From Pelodera strongyloides (taxonomy: Eukaryota > Nematoda > Chromadorea > Rhabditida > Rhabditidae), in contig JAANDG010000648.1 in NCBI GenBank assembly GCA_036852015.1, forward strand, positions 1 to 64,000: DNA of 64,000 bases. The letters run 5' to 3'. Under the pieces are notes generated by a model. The model was not told where the DNA came from, made no database searches, and worked only from the letters and a program-made list of their open reading frames with translations. Both the position numbers and the translations under genes were made by a program. This document shows, in pieces, positions 10,073 through 20,906 of the stretch; position 1 is the stretch's first letter; each line of letters begins with the position of its first letter.

Positions 10073-12454
10073 ATGTCACTCACTGTGCTCGCCTGCTTCC
10101 TGCTGATGACATGCTTCCTCCATCCGGCTGCAGCCTGCGTGTGCCCGACGAGTACCAAGGACGTACTCTACGTTCCGCCGTGTGCTGCACACACCATTGC
10201 CATCGCGAACGCTTCTTCGTCGCTCTGTTATATGCCAATCGATTGTCCACAAGGACATTCCCGAGGATTCCACGTCACAAATTCGACAAGTGCTCAACAA
10301 GCTTCCTATTGTGGACCTGCATGTTCTTGTCCCACATGGAGCACCAGCTGCGTCCATCTCCTGCCGATTACCCAGCTGCCGTCCGATCCGACCACTGACG
10401 CAATTCTCGCTCGACTCCGGCCCAAAGAAATCTGCTCCTTCGCTACGGACCACGATCATCACCAACACACCGCACCCGACAACATCCACGCCAACTGTTC
10501 GCGGCGCAAGATGACGAAGACTTTCCTGCAAGTCGCTCTGCCCTCCGGGTCAATCCACGTCGTACAGTCGCTTCGCATTTCGGTCCCCGACTTCGATCCC
10601 ACCGGCCACATAGTCTGCTACAACCGTTCCACACGCGCTGTCAACTTGGCCGATCCTCACAGCTTACACGACTCTGCTGTCACTGGCACGTCACGGTTTT
10701 GCAATCACCACAATTGCACGACTTCCGCTGACGCCCAAGGCCTTTGCTTCTATCCGCCTGGACCCGCACTCCTTCACGGTGACAACATCACCGTACCAAT
10801 TGCTGCATGGGGAGCCGTTCCGTATGTGTTCTATCCGTACCTCCAGGTCAACGTCACTGCACCACTGCGGTTTCACACGGCAACCTGTTCTGGGCAAACC
10901 TTGGCCATCTCGATTACCGATGTTTCGATCCAGACACAAGTGGACAAGAAGAGCAACCTGGACAACGAGCACAACGAGAAGACCACTCCGGAGTACCACG
11001 TCGACGTTTGCTACCAGGACTTGTGCACAAGCGCACTGTCCAATGGACCGTCCTTCACAGTACCACTTCCTGCTTTGCCGATTGATACAATGCTTCTTCT
11101 TCACCTATGGGATACGGGAAAAATCGTCGACTCCCGAAGCGTCAACTGCAAGGACGTCTGCTCAACAGATTGCTTATGGTGCTGGGCACACTTCCGACAT
11201 CCTCAGTGCTTCACGGTGATCAACTGGTTGGAAGTCGCCGTGGTTCTTTGCGCCGTCTCTGTCATCATCAACATTCTGGCGCACGCTTGCACCATAATCC
11301 AGAGCTTGGCTGGTCTCGTCCAGTTCCTGGTCCGATCCACATTCATGGTTCTACGGCATCTCTTGGTGATCCTCAAAACACCCGGACGCTACCTGCTCAA
11401 ATTGCTCCGAGCACTGCGCCACGTCGTCATGCTCCCGATCAAAGCTATCTACTCTTTACGACACCGATGTTGCCCTCACCGCCGCAAATGGGTACCACCT
11501 ACGGACCTACCGTCCATCCTGGCCATCGTAATGTGTATCCTGGTCCGGACTGTCACGCCCTGCAACACTGTTACGTCTTTCGACGGAACCGCGACAACCT
11601 GCACTCGCTCAGCCACAGCGCTGAATTGTACCACCGCCGGATCGACAATCCTCAGCCTTGGATCTCACAAGACCGAAACATGCCTTATGATCACAAATGA
11701 TGCACACGAACCACTCGGACTGCTGTCACTCCGAATTGAACATCTTGAGGTGCTCTGCAACAAGGACACCCTGTACTTCACTCGAGATCATGAGCTCCAT
11801 GTTCAAAGTTCCCACCGCTGTAGTCATTCCGGGTCATGTACGAACAACAGCTACTGTGCATCGGTCAAGCCCACTGACATTTTGGAAGAATTCACAGGAG
11901 ACGCTCGAACAGCGCCTGGATTCACGTCTTGTTACTCTGACTGTGGCGGTTTCATATGCGGTTGTGTACTGTTCTCTCAGTCCTGCGTGTTCTCGCGCCT
12001 TTATGCTGTGCCTACCACACCTACGGTATATGAGGTCTTTCGCTGCCCTGCGTGGACTACACGTGTGACGCTGCACGCCAGCCTCCAATACAATGGCGTT
12101 GACATTTCCCACACGTTCACCGTTTTGCCGGGACAACTCTACCACCTACCAGATCTCCCAATCACGGTCACGATCCTGAGTTCATCATTGCCGCCAATGC
12201 CCATCCTCGGTCACAATTTTCTCTCCGATGGGACGCGCATCGCTTTCGCCAACGTCAATCCACCGAACCACTTCACGGGCGGACTCATCGGTCAATTGCA
12301 ATGCCCCTCGCATTCGGCAGCCACAAAGTTCGAATTGCCAGTTCCGGCCCCAAGCCTGCTCCTGCTCTCCCGCCGATCACACGCTTCAATGTCTCTGCCC
12401 TTCTGGATCTGTTTCGGACAACCTGGATCGTTACTTGCCCATCGAATTGCATAA
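10073..12454 (+). CDS. Envelope-like glycoprotein precursor, Gn-like part and start of Gc-like part
   Basis: Begins with a hydrophobic signal-like segment (MSLTVLACFLLMTCFL, 10073-10120) followed by a cysteine-rich ectodomain with several N-x-S/T sites. A membrane segment lies at about 11225-11310, then a basic cytoplasmic-like stretch with a C-C cluster, then a second hydrophobic segment (about 11510-11560) resembling an internal signal for a second glycoprotein. The second ectodomain carries the cysteine-dense stretch CGGFICGC (about 11943) where class II (phlebovirus-type) Gc proteins have their fusion loop. This Gn/Gc order matches the envelope reported for nematode Cer elements. The frame stops at 12454, before the membrane anchor, which lies in another frame. 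Confidence 0.8.
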   Translation: MSLTVLACFLLMTCFLHPAAACVCPTSTKDVLYVPPCAAHTIAIANASSSLCYMPIDCPQGHSRGFHVTNSTSAQQASYCGPACSCPTWSTSCVHLLPITQLPSDPTTDAILARLRPKEICSFATDHDHHQHTAPDNIHANCSRRKMTKTFLQVALPSGSIHVVQSLRISVPDFDPTGHIVCYNRSTRAVNLADPHSLHDSAVTGTSRFCNHHNCTTSADAQGLCFYPPGPALLHGDNITVPIAAWGAVPYVFYPYLQVNVTAPLRFHTATCSGQTLAISITDVSIQTQVDKKSNLDNEHNEKTTPEYHVDVCYQDLCTSALSNGPSFTVPLPALPIDTMLLLHLWDTGKIVDSRSVNCKDVCSTDCLWCWAHFRHPQCFTVINWLEVAVVLCAVSVIINILAHACTIIQSLAGLVQFLVRSTFMVLRHLLVILKTPGRYLLKLLRALRHVVMLPIKAIYSLRHRCCPHRRKWVPPTDLPSILAIVMCILVRTVTPCNTVTSFDGTATTCTRSATALNCTTAGSTILSLGSHKTETCLMITNDAHEPLGLLSLRIEHLEVLCNKDTLYFTRDHELHVQSSHRCSHSGSCTNNSYCASVKPTDILEEFTGDARTAPGFTSCYSDCGGFICGCVLFSQSCVFSRLYAVPTTPTVYEVFRCPAWTTRVTLHASLQYNGVDISHTFTVLPGQLYHLPDLPITVTILSSSLPPMPILGHNFLSDGTRIAFANVNPPNHFTGGLIGQLQCPSHSAATKFELPVPAPSLLLLSRRSHASMSLPFWICFGQPGSLLAHRIA

Positions 12455-13109
12455 CGTCGAATTTCTCCCAGGCTCGAACACTATCAGTGCACGCATCCCG
12501 TTATCCAATATGCAAGTACAGACGTCCATCACCGGTCTCAAGATCGCCACGATTCATAGCGATACTAGTTGCCACGTACACAGTACCACGCTTGCTGGAT
12601 GTTTCTCGTGTGGGGAGGGAGCTACATTGCGCTACAAATGTGAGACAACATCAAAGGAGACCACAACCGCCTTACTCACTTGCGGCAGATCAGTAAGCGT
12701 CATTGAATGCGGAAAAGACAGCAGGGACCGCACAGCTCAAATAAACTTCATTGCCGAAGAAGTGGAAGAAAATTGCACAATTCACTGCAGCACCCGAACA
12801 AGCTTCAGCCTCAAGGGAAAATTGAGCGCAAAGGCCGGAGATATATCAGTGTTCGAGAAGGTGCATTTCGAGGGCATACAGAAGGCAGCTAAATGGGAGT
12901 GGGACCTGTCGTTAGCCCCACTGCTGAATGTGGTGAAAGCAATTACGAATGGATTCGTGGGTTTAATAGGGCTCCCTGTAGTACTTTTTTTTATGACAGT
13001 GCTTTTGGTCTTTTTGGGAATTAAATTAGTTGAGGTTACGATCGAAATTCAAAACATTTTAACAATTTTTCCTTTTCTGCTTTTCGGTTTGGGGAGTGTA
13101 ATAAGTTAA
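12228..13109 (+). CDS. C-terminal part of the Gc-like envelope glycoprotein (frame-broken continuation)
   Basis: Overlaps the preceding frame by 227 bases in a different phase; the recognisable glycoprotein sequence resumes after about 12430. A cysteine pair motif (GCFSCGEG, about 12598) precedes the stem, and a hydrophobic membrane anchor lies at about 12950-13035, followed by a further hydrophobic tail. The reading frame crosses the purine tract and ends with TAA at 13107-13109, thirteen bases inside the 3' LTR. Class II fusion protein similarity is inferred from cysteine layout; no search was possible. Confidence 0.75.
   Translation: MGRASLSPTSIHRTTSRADSSVNCNAPRIRQPQSSNCQFRPQACSCSPADHTLQCLCPSGSVSDNLDRYLPIELHNVEFLPGSNTISARIPLSNMQVQTSITGLKIATIHSDTSCHVHSTTLAGCFSCGEGATLRYKCETTSKETTTALLTCGRSVSVIECGKDSRDRTAQINFIAEEVEENCTIHCSTRTSFSLKGKLSAKAGDISVFEKVHFEGIQKAAKWEWDLSLAPLLNVVKAITNGFVGLIGLPVVLFFMTVLLVFLGIKLVEVTIEIQNILTIFPFLLFGLGSVIS
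13091..13096 (+). promoter_or_regulatory. Polypurine tract
   Basis: GGGGAG directly abuts the TGTAAT start of the 3' LTR, the position expected for the plus-strand primer. Confidence 0.75.
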
Positions 13110-13349
13110 TAACTTATTAGTAACATAGTATTATTTTTTATTATAACTTAATAATAACTTCTGCAAAACAACTCTTGCAAAAACTAATAATATTGGTAAA
13201 AAGCTAATATACTTAATATATTCAGAACATGACCTCGACGTCTGGACGCCCAACTAAATTAACAATAACTGGACGGCGCCCACACATCGAAGTCATATAT
13301 AAGCATGGTTTAATGTATAATATTGGTCGGTATAAACAGTCTTCAAACA
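13097..13349 (+). repeat. 3' LTR of the BEL/Pao element
   Basis: Same 253 bases as 3900-4152. Its last 86 bases are included in the tandem duplication described next. Confidence 0.93.
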
Positions 13350-13693
13350 TATAAACAGTGCTTCGGCCAAAAGGCTGGCAGTATTCATTCTGCGGAAAAA
13401 ACAAGAAAACACTATTACGAATAATATAGCACACAATCAACTCTAAAGCGGTACTTTCACACAAAATTTTCGCATAATAATAACTGGACGGCGCCCACAC
13501 ATCGAAGTCATATATAAGCATGGTTTAATGTATAATATTGGTCGGTATAAACAGTCTTCAAACGTATAAACAGTGCTTCGGCCAAAAGGCTGGCAGTATT
13601 CATTCTGCGGAAAAAACAAGAAAACACTATTACGAATAATATAGCACACAATCAACTCTAAAGCGGTACTTTCACACAAAATTTTCGCATAAT
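13264..13693. repeat. Tandem duplication, 2 x 215 bp, covering the LTR end and its flank
   Basis: Copy 1 is 13264-13478 and copy 2 is 13479-13693. Each holds the last 86 bp of the LTR plus 129 bp of flank. I see one difference (A at 13349, G at 13564). The duplication therefore followed the insertion. Confidence 0.93.
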
Positions 13694-13952
13694 ACATGGT
13701 AATGCAGTTTACAAAAACCACTTACATGCAGCTTTAAAACACAAAGATAGCTAAGAAGCAAAATGAGAAAGCTGTGAAGTTCAAGAACTAATAACTATGG
13801 ATAAATTCAATGATATCTAAGTTCTTTTAGCTGAATAAATTCAGTTAAGAAATCACTATTCTTTCAACCTTCTAATTCTAACTTGATGCGGGCTACCGTA
13901 TACAAGCCCGCTGATTGGCCATCAGAACGGCGAACTCATCGCTGGTTGGCCT

Positions 13953-13953
<1 letters not shown>

Positions 13954-14037
<84 letters not shown>
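13954..14037. repeat. (AT)n microsatellite
   Basis: About 80 bases of alternating AT. Overlapping YIYI-type open frames on both strands are translations of the repeat. Confidence 0.97.
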
Positions 14038-14041
<4 letters not shown>

Positions 14042-15575
14042 TGGACTCATCAGGGGTACATACAACCAGTGTTTTGTATTCTTGTTGAACGAAACGTGAT
14101 CTAAAAAGAAAGTACATCATTGTGAGAGTATAATATAATTTTCTTCATGGAACAATTACTAACAATAAAGTATGGGTTTTTATATATTTAGAACTTCATA
14201 ATTCATAAGTCATGCAAATACGCAATGACAAACAGAATAAATAAGCAAGTTAGAACAGCAATAAAATCCTTACCTTTATTTTGACGGAATCAGCTTTCAA
14301 TTTCGAACAAATAAGGGCGTTCGCGATCCTATTTCGGTTCCCAGGCGTTCCATTGCAAAATGTACGAATTGCTAAATCAAAATGGGGTTTTAAAATTATT
14401 TGTTTCGAAAACTTGTTCAAAACGGGTCGTTATATCTCAGCAAAGTTCATATTTTTTAAATTTAGCATACTATCCAATCATTTCAAGCGCTACACCTAGT
14501 GCGTTTACGAAAACTACACTGCGATGTATTAAATAAAAGAATAAACTAACCAAACAAAACAAGTCGAATGCAACAACACCCTGTTTTAAAATGAGACGGT
14601 GCTTCGACCAAAAGGCTGGAGTTGTTTATCCGGTACCTATATGTTGTCTATACGGCACCTATGTAGAACCTATGTGGAACGTCTTAACCCAGACCTTTTA
14701 TCGAAGTGTTTGTCGTCGCGCGTTCGGTTTCCGGATGGAAGCGCACTGAAAATGTTGAAATTATGATCTCACAATTAGGAGATTTCATTTGATTTGTGAA
14801 CTATGCTTTATTAGATAAATAATGATGAACTATGACTATGAAGCACACCACCACTAAGTACTACTGCAATATTCTCTGTTCTTCTTGGTATTACTCTCAC
14901 AAGGACAACCACCGTTTATGAGTTGTGAACTGTAGCACAAATTGTTCTTCCAGGAAACTTAATAGTAGCGCTTCAGAATTTTAGCTACACGTATGCGCCA
15001 ACAATAAGTTTAAGCGAAATACCGGCCCGTTTTTGAAACGCAACGTGGACAACTGATTTCTGAAGTATTTAAGATGGTTTGCTCGAATTTAGCGCGATTT
15101 ATATTCTAATTTATCATCATTTACATAGGCTACAAAAGAATGCTGGTGTACACAAACCGGCCACGGTACGCTTTAATAAAATCATCATGAAAGAGCGTAA
15201 CTTTCTTGCTTATTTGCAACTCTGCGCGGATCAGTCATAAACCAGGGTTGACACTCACAGGTTCTGTCCCTGGACGGTGCATCAAAACTGTCCTTAAAAA
15301 TACAGGTGTATAATATGTCCGAAAATAACATTTGAGATCAGAAGAGATATCACTGACAGATTGTTATATTATCATTATGCGCATTATAGGATCTTACGGC
15401 AAAATGCATATATGATAATTTGCTTAAAACTCACGATTGATTAATCACTGCGCTTTTTACCCTTGTGTTGCGGCTTTTGTGCCCGTGCTTGCTATCCACT
15501 GTCTTCCTGAGCTGGCCCTATCAAAAGCGCGGGACGCACTTGTTCAGCACGGTGTTTGTTTCATACCATTGTCCA
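14038..15575. other. Non-coding, repeat remnants
   Basis: No gene recognised. A phrase similar to the BEL flank ('gcttcg-ccaaaaggctgg') recurs at about 14600, and a single arm of the CGAAATACCGG foldback family is seen at about 15010-15050. Confidence 0.5.
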
Positions 15576-16615
15576 GAGGCCGGTTTCACAAAAATTTAAC
15601 TCCGGTCAGGATAGGTTAACTTTATCCTCAGGGTGGCTGCCCCGTGGGGTAGCTAACCTGCTAACCCTCCACCCATTTCACAAAGATTTGCCGCCGCAGG
15701 GCGGCTAACCCGGCACTATCCCTTTGGCAGCGCATCCTGAAATACAACGTTGTGCTGAGTACGCAGCCAAAGCCGGCCAAAATGTTTGTTATACTCGATT
15801 TTAGCAAAGTGTTCGAATTATTTGCATGTGATATGTAAGGAAGGGCATAATTGAAGGTTAAAGTCTCTTCTAGTCTGAATATTATGCAGCAATTGAATAA
15901 AAAGCTTGCCAGTAAGGCGAGTAAGGTAATGCAGCAATTGAATAAAAAGCTTGATAAAGCGTGAAAAACTTAGTTTGGTGATAAACTATGCATTTTAATT
16001 TGTTTTACTTATAACAGCTTATTTGATTTCTTATCGAGCACGTATTTTTTTTTTTAGTTTGTAGCAAATTTTGAGTTGTTTATAAGAAAAACATGATGCT
16101 GTGGGGTTTATTATGTAATCTTGGCTCTGTGTATGGATTTCATGCTACGGCACTCTGAATTGCTACTTATCTGTTATATAAGAAAGGAGAGTAAACTACT
16201 GGGATATTTGGGTATTATTATTATATACCTTTTTTTTGTCTATGACGATTAAGCAAAAAATATGCGAAAAAATATGGAAAATATTTAATTCTCGTATGTT
16301 CAAATTATAGTTCTTTTAAAAAAATGTAAAGAATACATAAATATACATTAAATACACTCCTAAGACCTTTCTTATTGCATTTCGTTACCAAATATTGATA
16401 GCGAAACTCTTTGTTAGAGCTAGCCTGGGTTAACCCGAGTCCGGACTCGGGTTAACCCTGCCCCGAGTTTGGCTTGGAAAGAGAGGTCACGGGTTAACTT
16501 TACCCCTGCTCGGGATAGAGTTATCCCGGGTTAAATTTTTGTGAAATGGGTTTCTCTCTCGCGAGGCTGGGTTAGGGTCCCTACCCCGGAGTTAAATTTT
16601 TGTGAAACCGGCCTC
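15576..16615. mobile_element. 1.04 kb inverted-repeat element (GAGGCCGGTTTCACAAAAAT ends)
   Basis: The first 30 bases, GAGGCCGGTTTCACAAAAAT then TTAACTCCGG, recur as the reverse complement at 16586-16615. GC-rich subterminal zones contain further related words (aaatttttgtgaaa, ggttaacccgagtcc). The middle is AT-rich without a coding frame. Likely a non-autonomous DNA transposon; no target duplication is visible. Confidence 0.8.
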
Positions 16616-18206
16616 AGGTCCTCTTTCGCGAGGCCAAGGACGATTGGCTCCAGGAGACCGAGGTTGTCGTCCTCGTTTGAACCTCCTTTTAACGGCCTCG
16701 GTCGGACCAGCACGGTGAGGGAAAGCTTGATACCTTCCTAGTTCTGCATAATTTTCAGCGTGATACCTTCCTAGTTCTGCACAAATTTATGACAGAGCGC
16801 GAAAAGTGTCGCGGCGGTGTTTTGTTCACGCGTCCGCGGCGATAGGTATATCCTTATTTAGTTGACACATGCACTAGTGCCGGAGTGCTACTGAGTGAAG
16901 GATGGTTCAATAGTCCCGTCGATATTGTACGCGGCCCTTGTGTGTCTTCTTTAAAGTATGGCAGTTTCCTGGATTCTTCGCTTTGCTGGATGTCCGAGAT
17001 GTTCTTTTTCTTACTTTGAGGGGTGGTACCTCAACTCTACGGGGGGCTGAAAATAAATAACGTATTGTACAAGAATGCGAGTATAGAATTGACGCAGAAC
17101 CGGACGAAAGGGTGCGCCGCGACTTTACACCGTATCATCGTCATTTTTTCGTGTGCAGTGAAAGCCGCGAGAAACAGGCGAGTGACAGGTCAAATTTGGG
17201 CGGCGGGAGTAGGCTCACTCGAATTTTTTCGCCGCTCACGCGGAAATTTTGCATGATATAAATACATAAAATGCCGATGTGAAATCCCATCTAGCCTTAC
17301 AAAAAAAATACAAATACGTCGTGTAAGGTAGTCCACTTTTATGTAATAAATCGTTTTCATATACTATATACATAACATTGCAAAACCCCTTACAGTTGTA
17401 ATGCGTAGCGCAGGAGGGAAATTTTAAAATCTTACACTAAATTCAGCCATTACTGGCATTCCCACAATAGAAGTGCCAGTGAGCCATCGCTAATAAAACT
17501 TGGATACCAATTTATTCAGAATCAGCACAAAGAACTGTATGAAAATCCACATCGTCGAAAATAAAGCAATGAAGCGCAGTCACCACCGATTAAACCAAAA
17601 AAAGGTGAAATAATGGGTTATGAAACGTTAACCATGTAAGACGGACGGTAAGCGTGACGTAATCAGATTGGTATTCGGCTGCTGAACATAGATTTACATG
17701 CGATCAAGGGCGATGTGCACACAGACAAGGGTGACCGATTATACATGTAACCTGTAAGAATCTATCGCATATCTTATTGTTAGACAAAAAAAAAATAGAA
17801 AGTAATAAATAATAGAAGTAATAGAAAATTAAAGTAGAAACTAAATAAGAAAAGTGTACTTCCTAGCTGTTGAAATGTGTGCCTTTGATGAACAAAAAAT
17901 ATTTCGCAAGCTAAACACAATTCATTATGAAAAAACAGCACTTTCAGGTAAATGTATAAAGGAATGCAGATCTCACTACACAGTCTCCGTGTTTTTCACC
18001 AACTCAATGAAGTTTCAGCTGATATAGGTGCATTTCGTTTGTAGTTCCTGCAAATTTCACTTCTTGATGTCAGTTGTCTTTCACAGGGGCTTAACTTTCA
18101 AGCATTAGCAAATTTTTTTTTTTATAAAACTGTCCATAGCTACGTCGACGTCGACATATAACATATCCGCCATTATGGTAATCTCGATGGCTCTCAACTC
18201 TCACTA
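16616..18206. other. Non-coding, no gene recognised
   Basis: Short open frames only; a moderately GC-rich patch at about 16790-17240 has no recognisable domain. Confidence 0.45.
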
Positions 18207-18657
18207 TTAAAGGAGGAGGCTCACGAGATCTAAGTGTATGATTTCTTTCTTCTTATCGATAGATGATGGTATTTGCTTCCAAGAAACATACGTTATGAAG
18301 CAAAAGCTTTTATTTAGAAGGAATAAATCAATGGAATGCTTAGAATTTTATCAAAATTCTTGACCGTAGCCTTTGTGTCCCAAGGGTATCTGGTTCTTAT
18401 TGTATGTGTCCCGAGGGTATCTAGCTATAGTTGCACCCTTATTTTCTTATTTTGAGTGAGCCAGCTACCCTCGGGACACACACAATTACAAAGGCTATGG
18501 TCAAGAATTTTGATAAAATTCTAAGAATTACCTTGATTTATTCCTTCTAATTAAAAGCTTTTGCTTCATAAGGCATGTTTCTTGGAAGCAAATACCACCA
18601 TCTATCGATAAGAAGAAAGAAATAGTACACTTAGATCTCGTGAGCCTCCTCCTTTAA
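18207..18657. mobile_element. TTAA-flanked foldback element, AGGAGGAGGCTCACGAG family, copy 2
   Basis: Both ends carry AAAGGAGGAGGCTCACGAGA in inverted orientation next to TTAA. Arms of roughly 180 bases are nearly complementary (for example 'cttatcgatagatgatggtatttgc' and its complement), separated by a short centre containing 'gtgtcccgagggtatctag'. Confidence 0.88.
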
Positions 18658-19202
18658 TGTCCCTTTCAATTAGATGACAGCTCAACTAAAGGGCGACCTG
18701 ATTTTCTACCATTGCATCAGCTGCGTGTCACCCCTAATAAACAAAAAAGTGCAGGGTGGAAACTTCTCTGCCCGCCTTTTTATGAATAACCCAGGAGTAT
18801 TCGTAATTGGATAGGTTTCGGGTTAGCCAGAAGTTCAAAACAAAATTAAAGCTGCATTTTTTCTGGCAGTTCTCACGCACAGCTCTCACATACGTCAGTG
18901 CGCTTGCATCTTTCTTTTCTGTCTGTCTGGCTCCCTCGTTTTTTTCTCTGCTGACTTTGCGCGCGTTTTAAAAAAGATCCTTTCAGCGTAAGACCGTGTT
19001 AGCTCACGTCGTATACTTCAAGAATTCGCAATTTTTGAGCAGACGGCTGTAATCCCACATTGAAGGAATTTGTAGAAGAATTTGCATTCTATTTCGAGCG
19101 GACTCTAGCTTTTGTAAATATTTTTTTATAAAGCTGAACCTACCTATGTCAACGTAGGCATGTTCGCCATTATGGTAATCTTGATGGCTCTCAGCTCTCA
19201 CT

Positions 19203-19395
19203 CTTACTGCGAAATATCGGCCGGTTTTTAAAAGCATCGAGTACCTCTGCTGTCTTATGCATCATATGCAAATGAGCATAAATTTGAATACAAAGTAGAC
19301 CTCAATTAGACCCCACTTCCCACTTATTGTTAGCATTACTGCATAAGAACGCAGATATTTGAGATGTGTTTCAAAAACACTGGTATTTCGCTTCA
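19203..19395. mobile_element. Degenerate CGAAATACCGG-family foldback element
   Basis: Starts with tgcgaaatatcggccggttttt and ends with an inverted, decayed version (caaaaacactggtatttcgc). The interior words 'cttatgcatcatatgcaaatgagcataaatt' are shared with other members of the family. Confidence 0.7.
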
Positions 19396-20906
19396 GTGTC
19401 TCACAATTAGATAAGCTCACAATTAGATAAGCGCTCAAATGAAGGGCAGCCTTTTCTATGATTGCATCAGTGTGTGTCGTCTGCAACTAACAAACAACAA
19501 AGTGTTGAAACAAAGTGCACGGTGGAAACTTCTCTGCCCGCGTCTTGACAAATGACCCAGAAGTATTCGTCCACTTTTTGTCAGATTTCGAGTTAGCCAG
19601 AAGTTCATACCAAACGTAATACGTCAAAATTGTCTTGCTGATCTTACAGAGTAACACTCGAGGGTTGTGCTGAAGAATGATCTACGTCTCTCCTCGTCCA
19701 GTCTTCGCCAGCATTTCGCCAGGCCGTCGCACAACACCACGCAAACCTGTCGACATTTTAACTGATTTGACATCCTTTTTTTGGATTTTTTTTTGCATTT
19801 ATTGATTTCTGTCTGGAAGAAATTGTAGAATCACGCCCTCTTATCAGGGAAATTTGGTCTGAATATTAACGCACTGATTGGAGAGAGAGAGATTATGTGC
19901 TTGAGAGTTGTTGTAAACAGCTCCGTCAGGTGCTAGCATTACGAAAACTTTGGGCACAACAAGTCCTCCTAAATCGAGGCTCGTTACATAAGTTTGAGAC
20001 TTATTACGATAATGGGAGATGCGTTTCAGATGGGATGTAGCATGATCATTTTTTTGCATCTTCTGCCTGGTTGTAAGCTTTATTCGTAATAACTTTTAAC
20101 TAATGTTTTTCTACCAAGGACTAACAAAGATCAGTATGTTCGCTGGAGTAATTGTAACCACAAGACTGCTCAGCAAAAGATACTCGGATCCTTCCCTCTC
20201 GGGCTAACTTTTCATGTTAGCCTTTCGATCTTTAGCCTCTCGTGCGTAACCATACTATGAACAAACAAACATGCGGCGTTATATGTGTCTTCACAAGAAA
20301 TATTTTATTGGCATTTAAAAGTGATATATGGGGAAAACATTAGTCTTTTTCTGATAAGGAATCGATTTCGACAGTGTTCCCGGCTCGTCCAGACTCCGCC
20401 CTGTAGCTTATAAAAGACATCAGAGAACCTGACAGCTCCACAATCTGTACTGCTTCATATCTTCTTTTTTTCTTACAATATTTTCCCTACCTTTTGTGCT
20501 TTTCCTAACAATCAAATTGGTGATACATTTAATCATACTTTTAGACACCAGGTTATGGCGGAAGATACGCCTACGAAATGGAAGGGATCAGCCTCCCAAG
20601 GGGTAGATCCTTTAATTTACGAAAAATGTTAAATACACACTTAGAACTAAGAACAGTTTTTTTATTTTACTAAATTCTTTTTAAGAATGATGGCGTCCAA
20701 TCGCTTATCGAGCAAACTGGATCCCTGAGACTTGGACCGCCGGTAAGTTTGAGATTTGCAAACGTAAGCTTGTCTTTTTCTTGCATATCTATTTACCAGA
20801 CGGCTAACGCCAAAACTTATAAGAAACCGTTGAAACGTATTGTCTACAGTTGATGCAATCAGACTCACCTGGCCAATTTTTGTAGTTGTGGAGTTGGAGT
20901 TTGTAG

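Larger units (their letters stand above)
3900..13349 (+). mobile_element. BEL/Pao LTR retrotransposon (retrovirus-like, with envelope region)
   Basis: A 9.45 kb element bounded by 253-bp direct repeats (3900-4152 and 13097-13349) that start TGTAAT and end ACA. The order of parts is LTR, primer-binding site, gag with zinc knuckles, aspartic protease, reverse transcriptase, RNase H, integrase, envelope-like glycoprotein, purine tract, LTR. The order PR-RT-RH-IN and the gag/protease/integrase sequence style place it in BEL/Pao. The two LTRs look identical base for base, arguing for recent insertion, yet the coding frame is interrupted near 8620-8762, 9480-9510 and 12228-12454. No target-site duplication is seen (GTGTG on the left, TATAA on the right). 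The interior is clearly richer in G+C than its surroundings. Confidence 0.95.
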
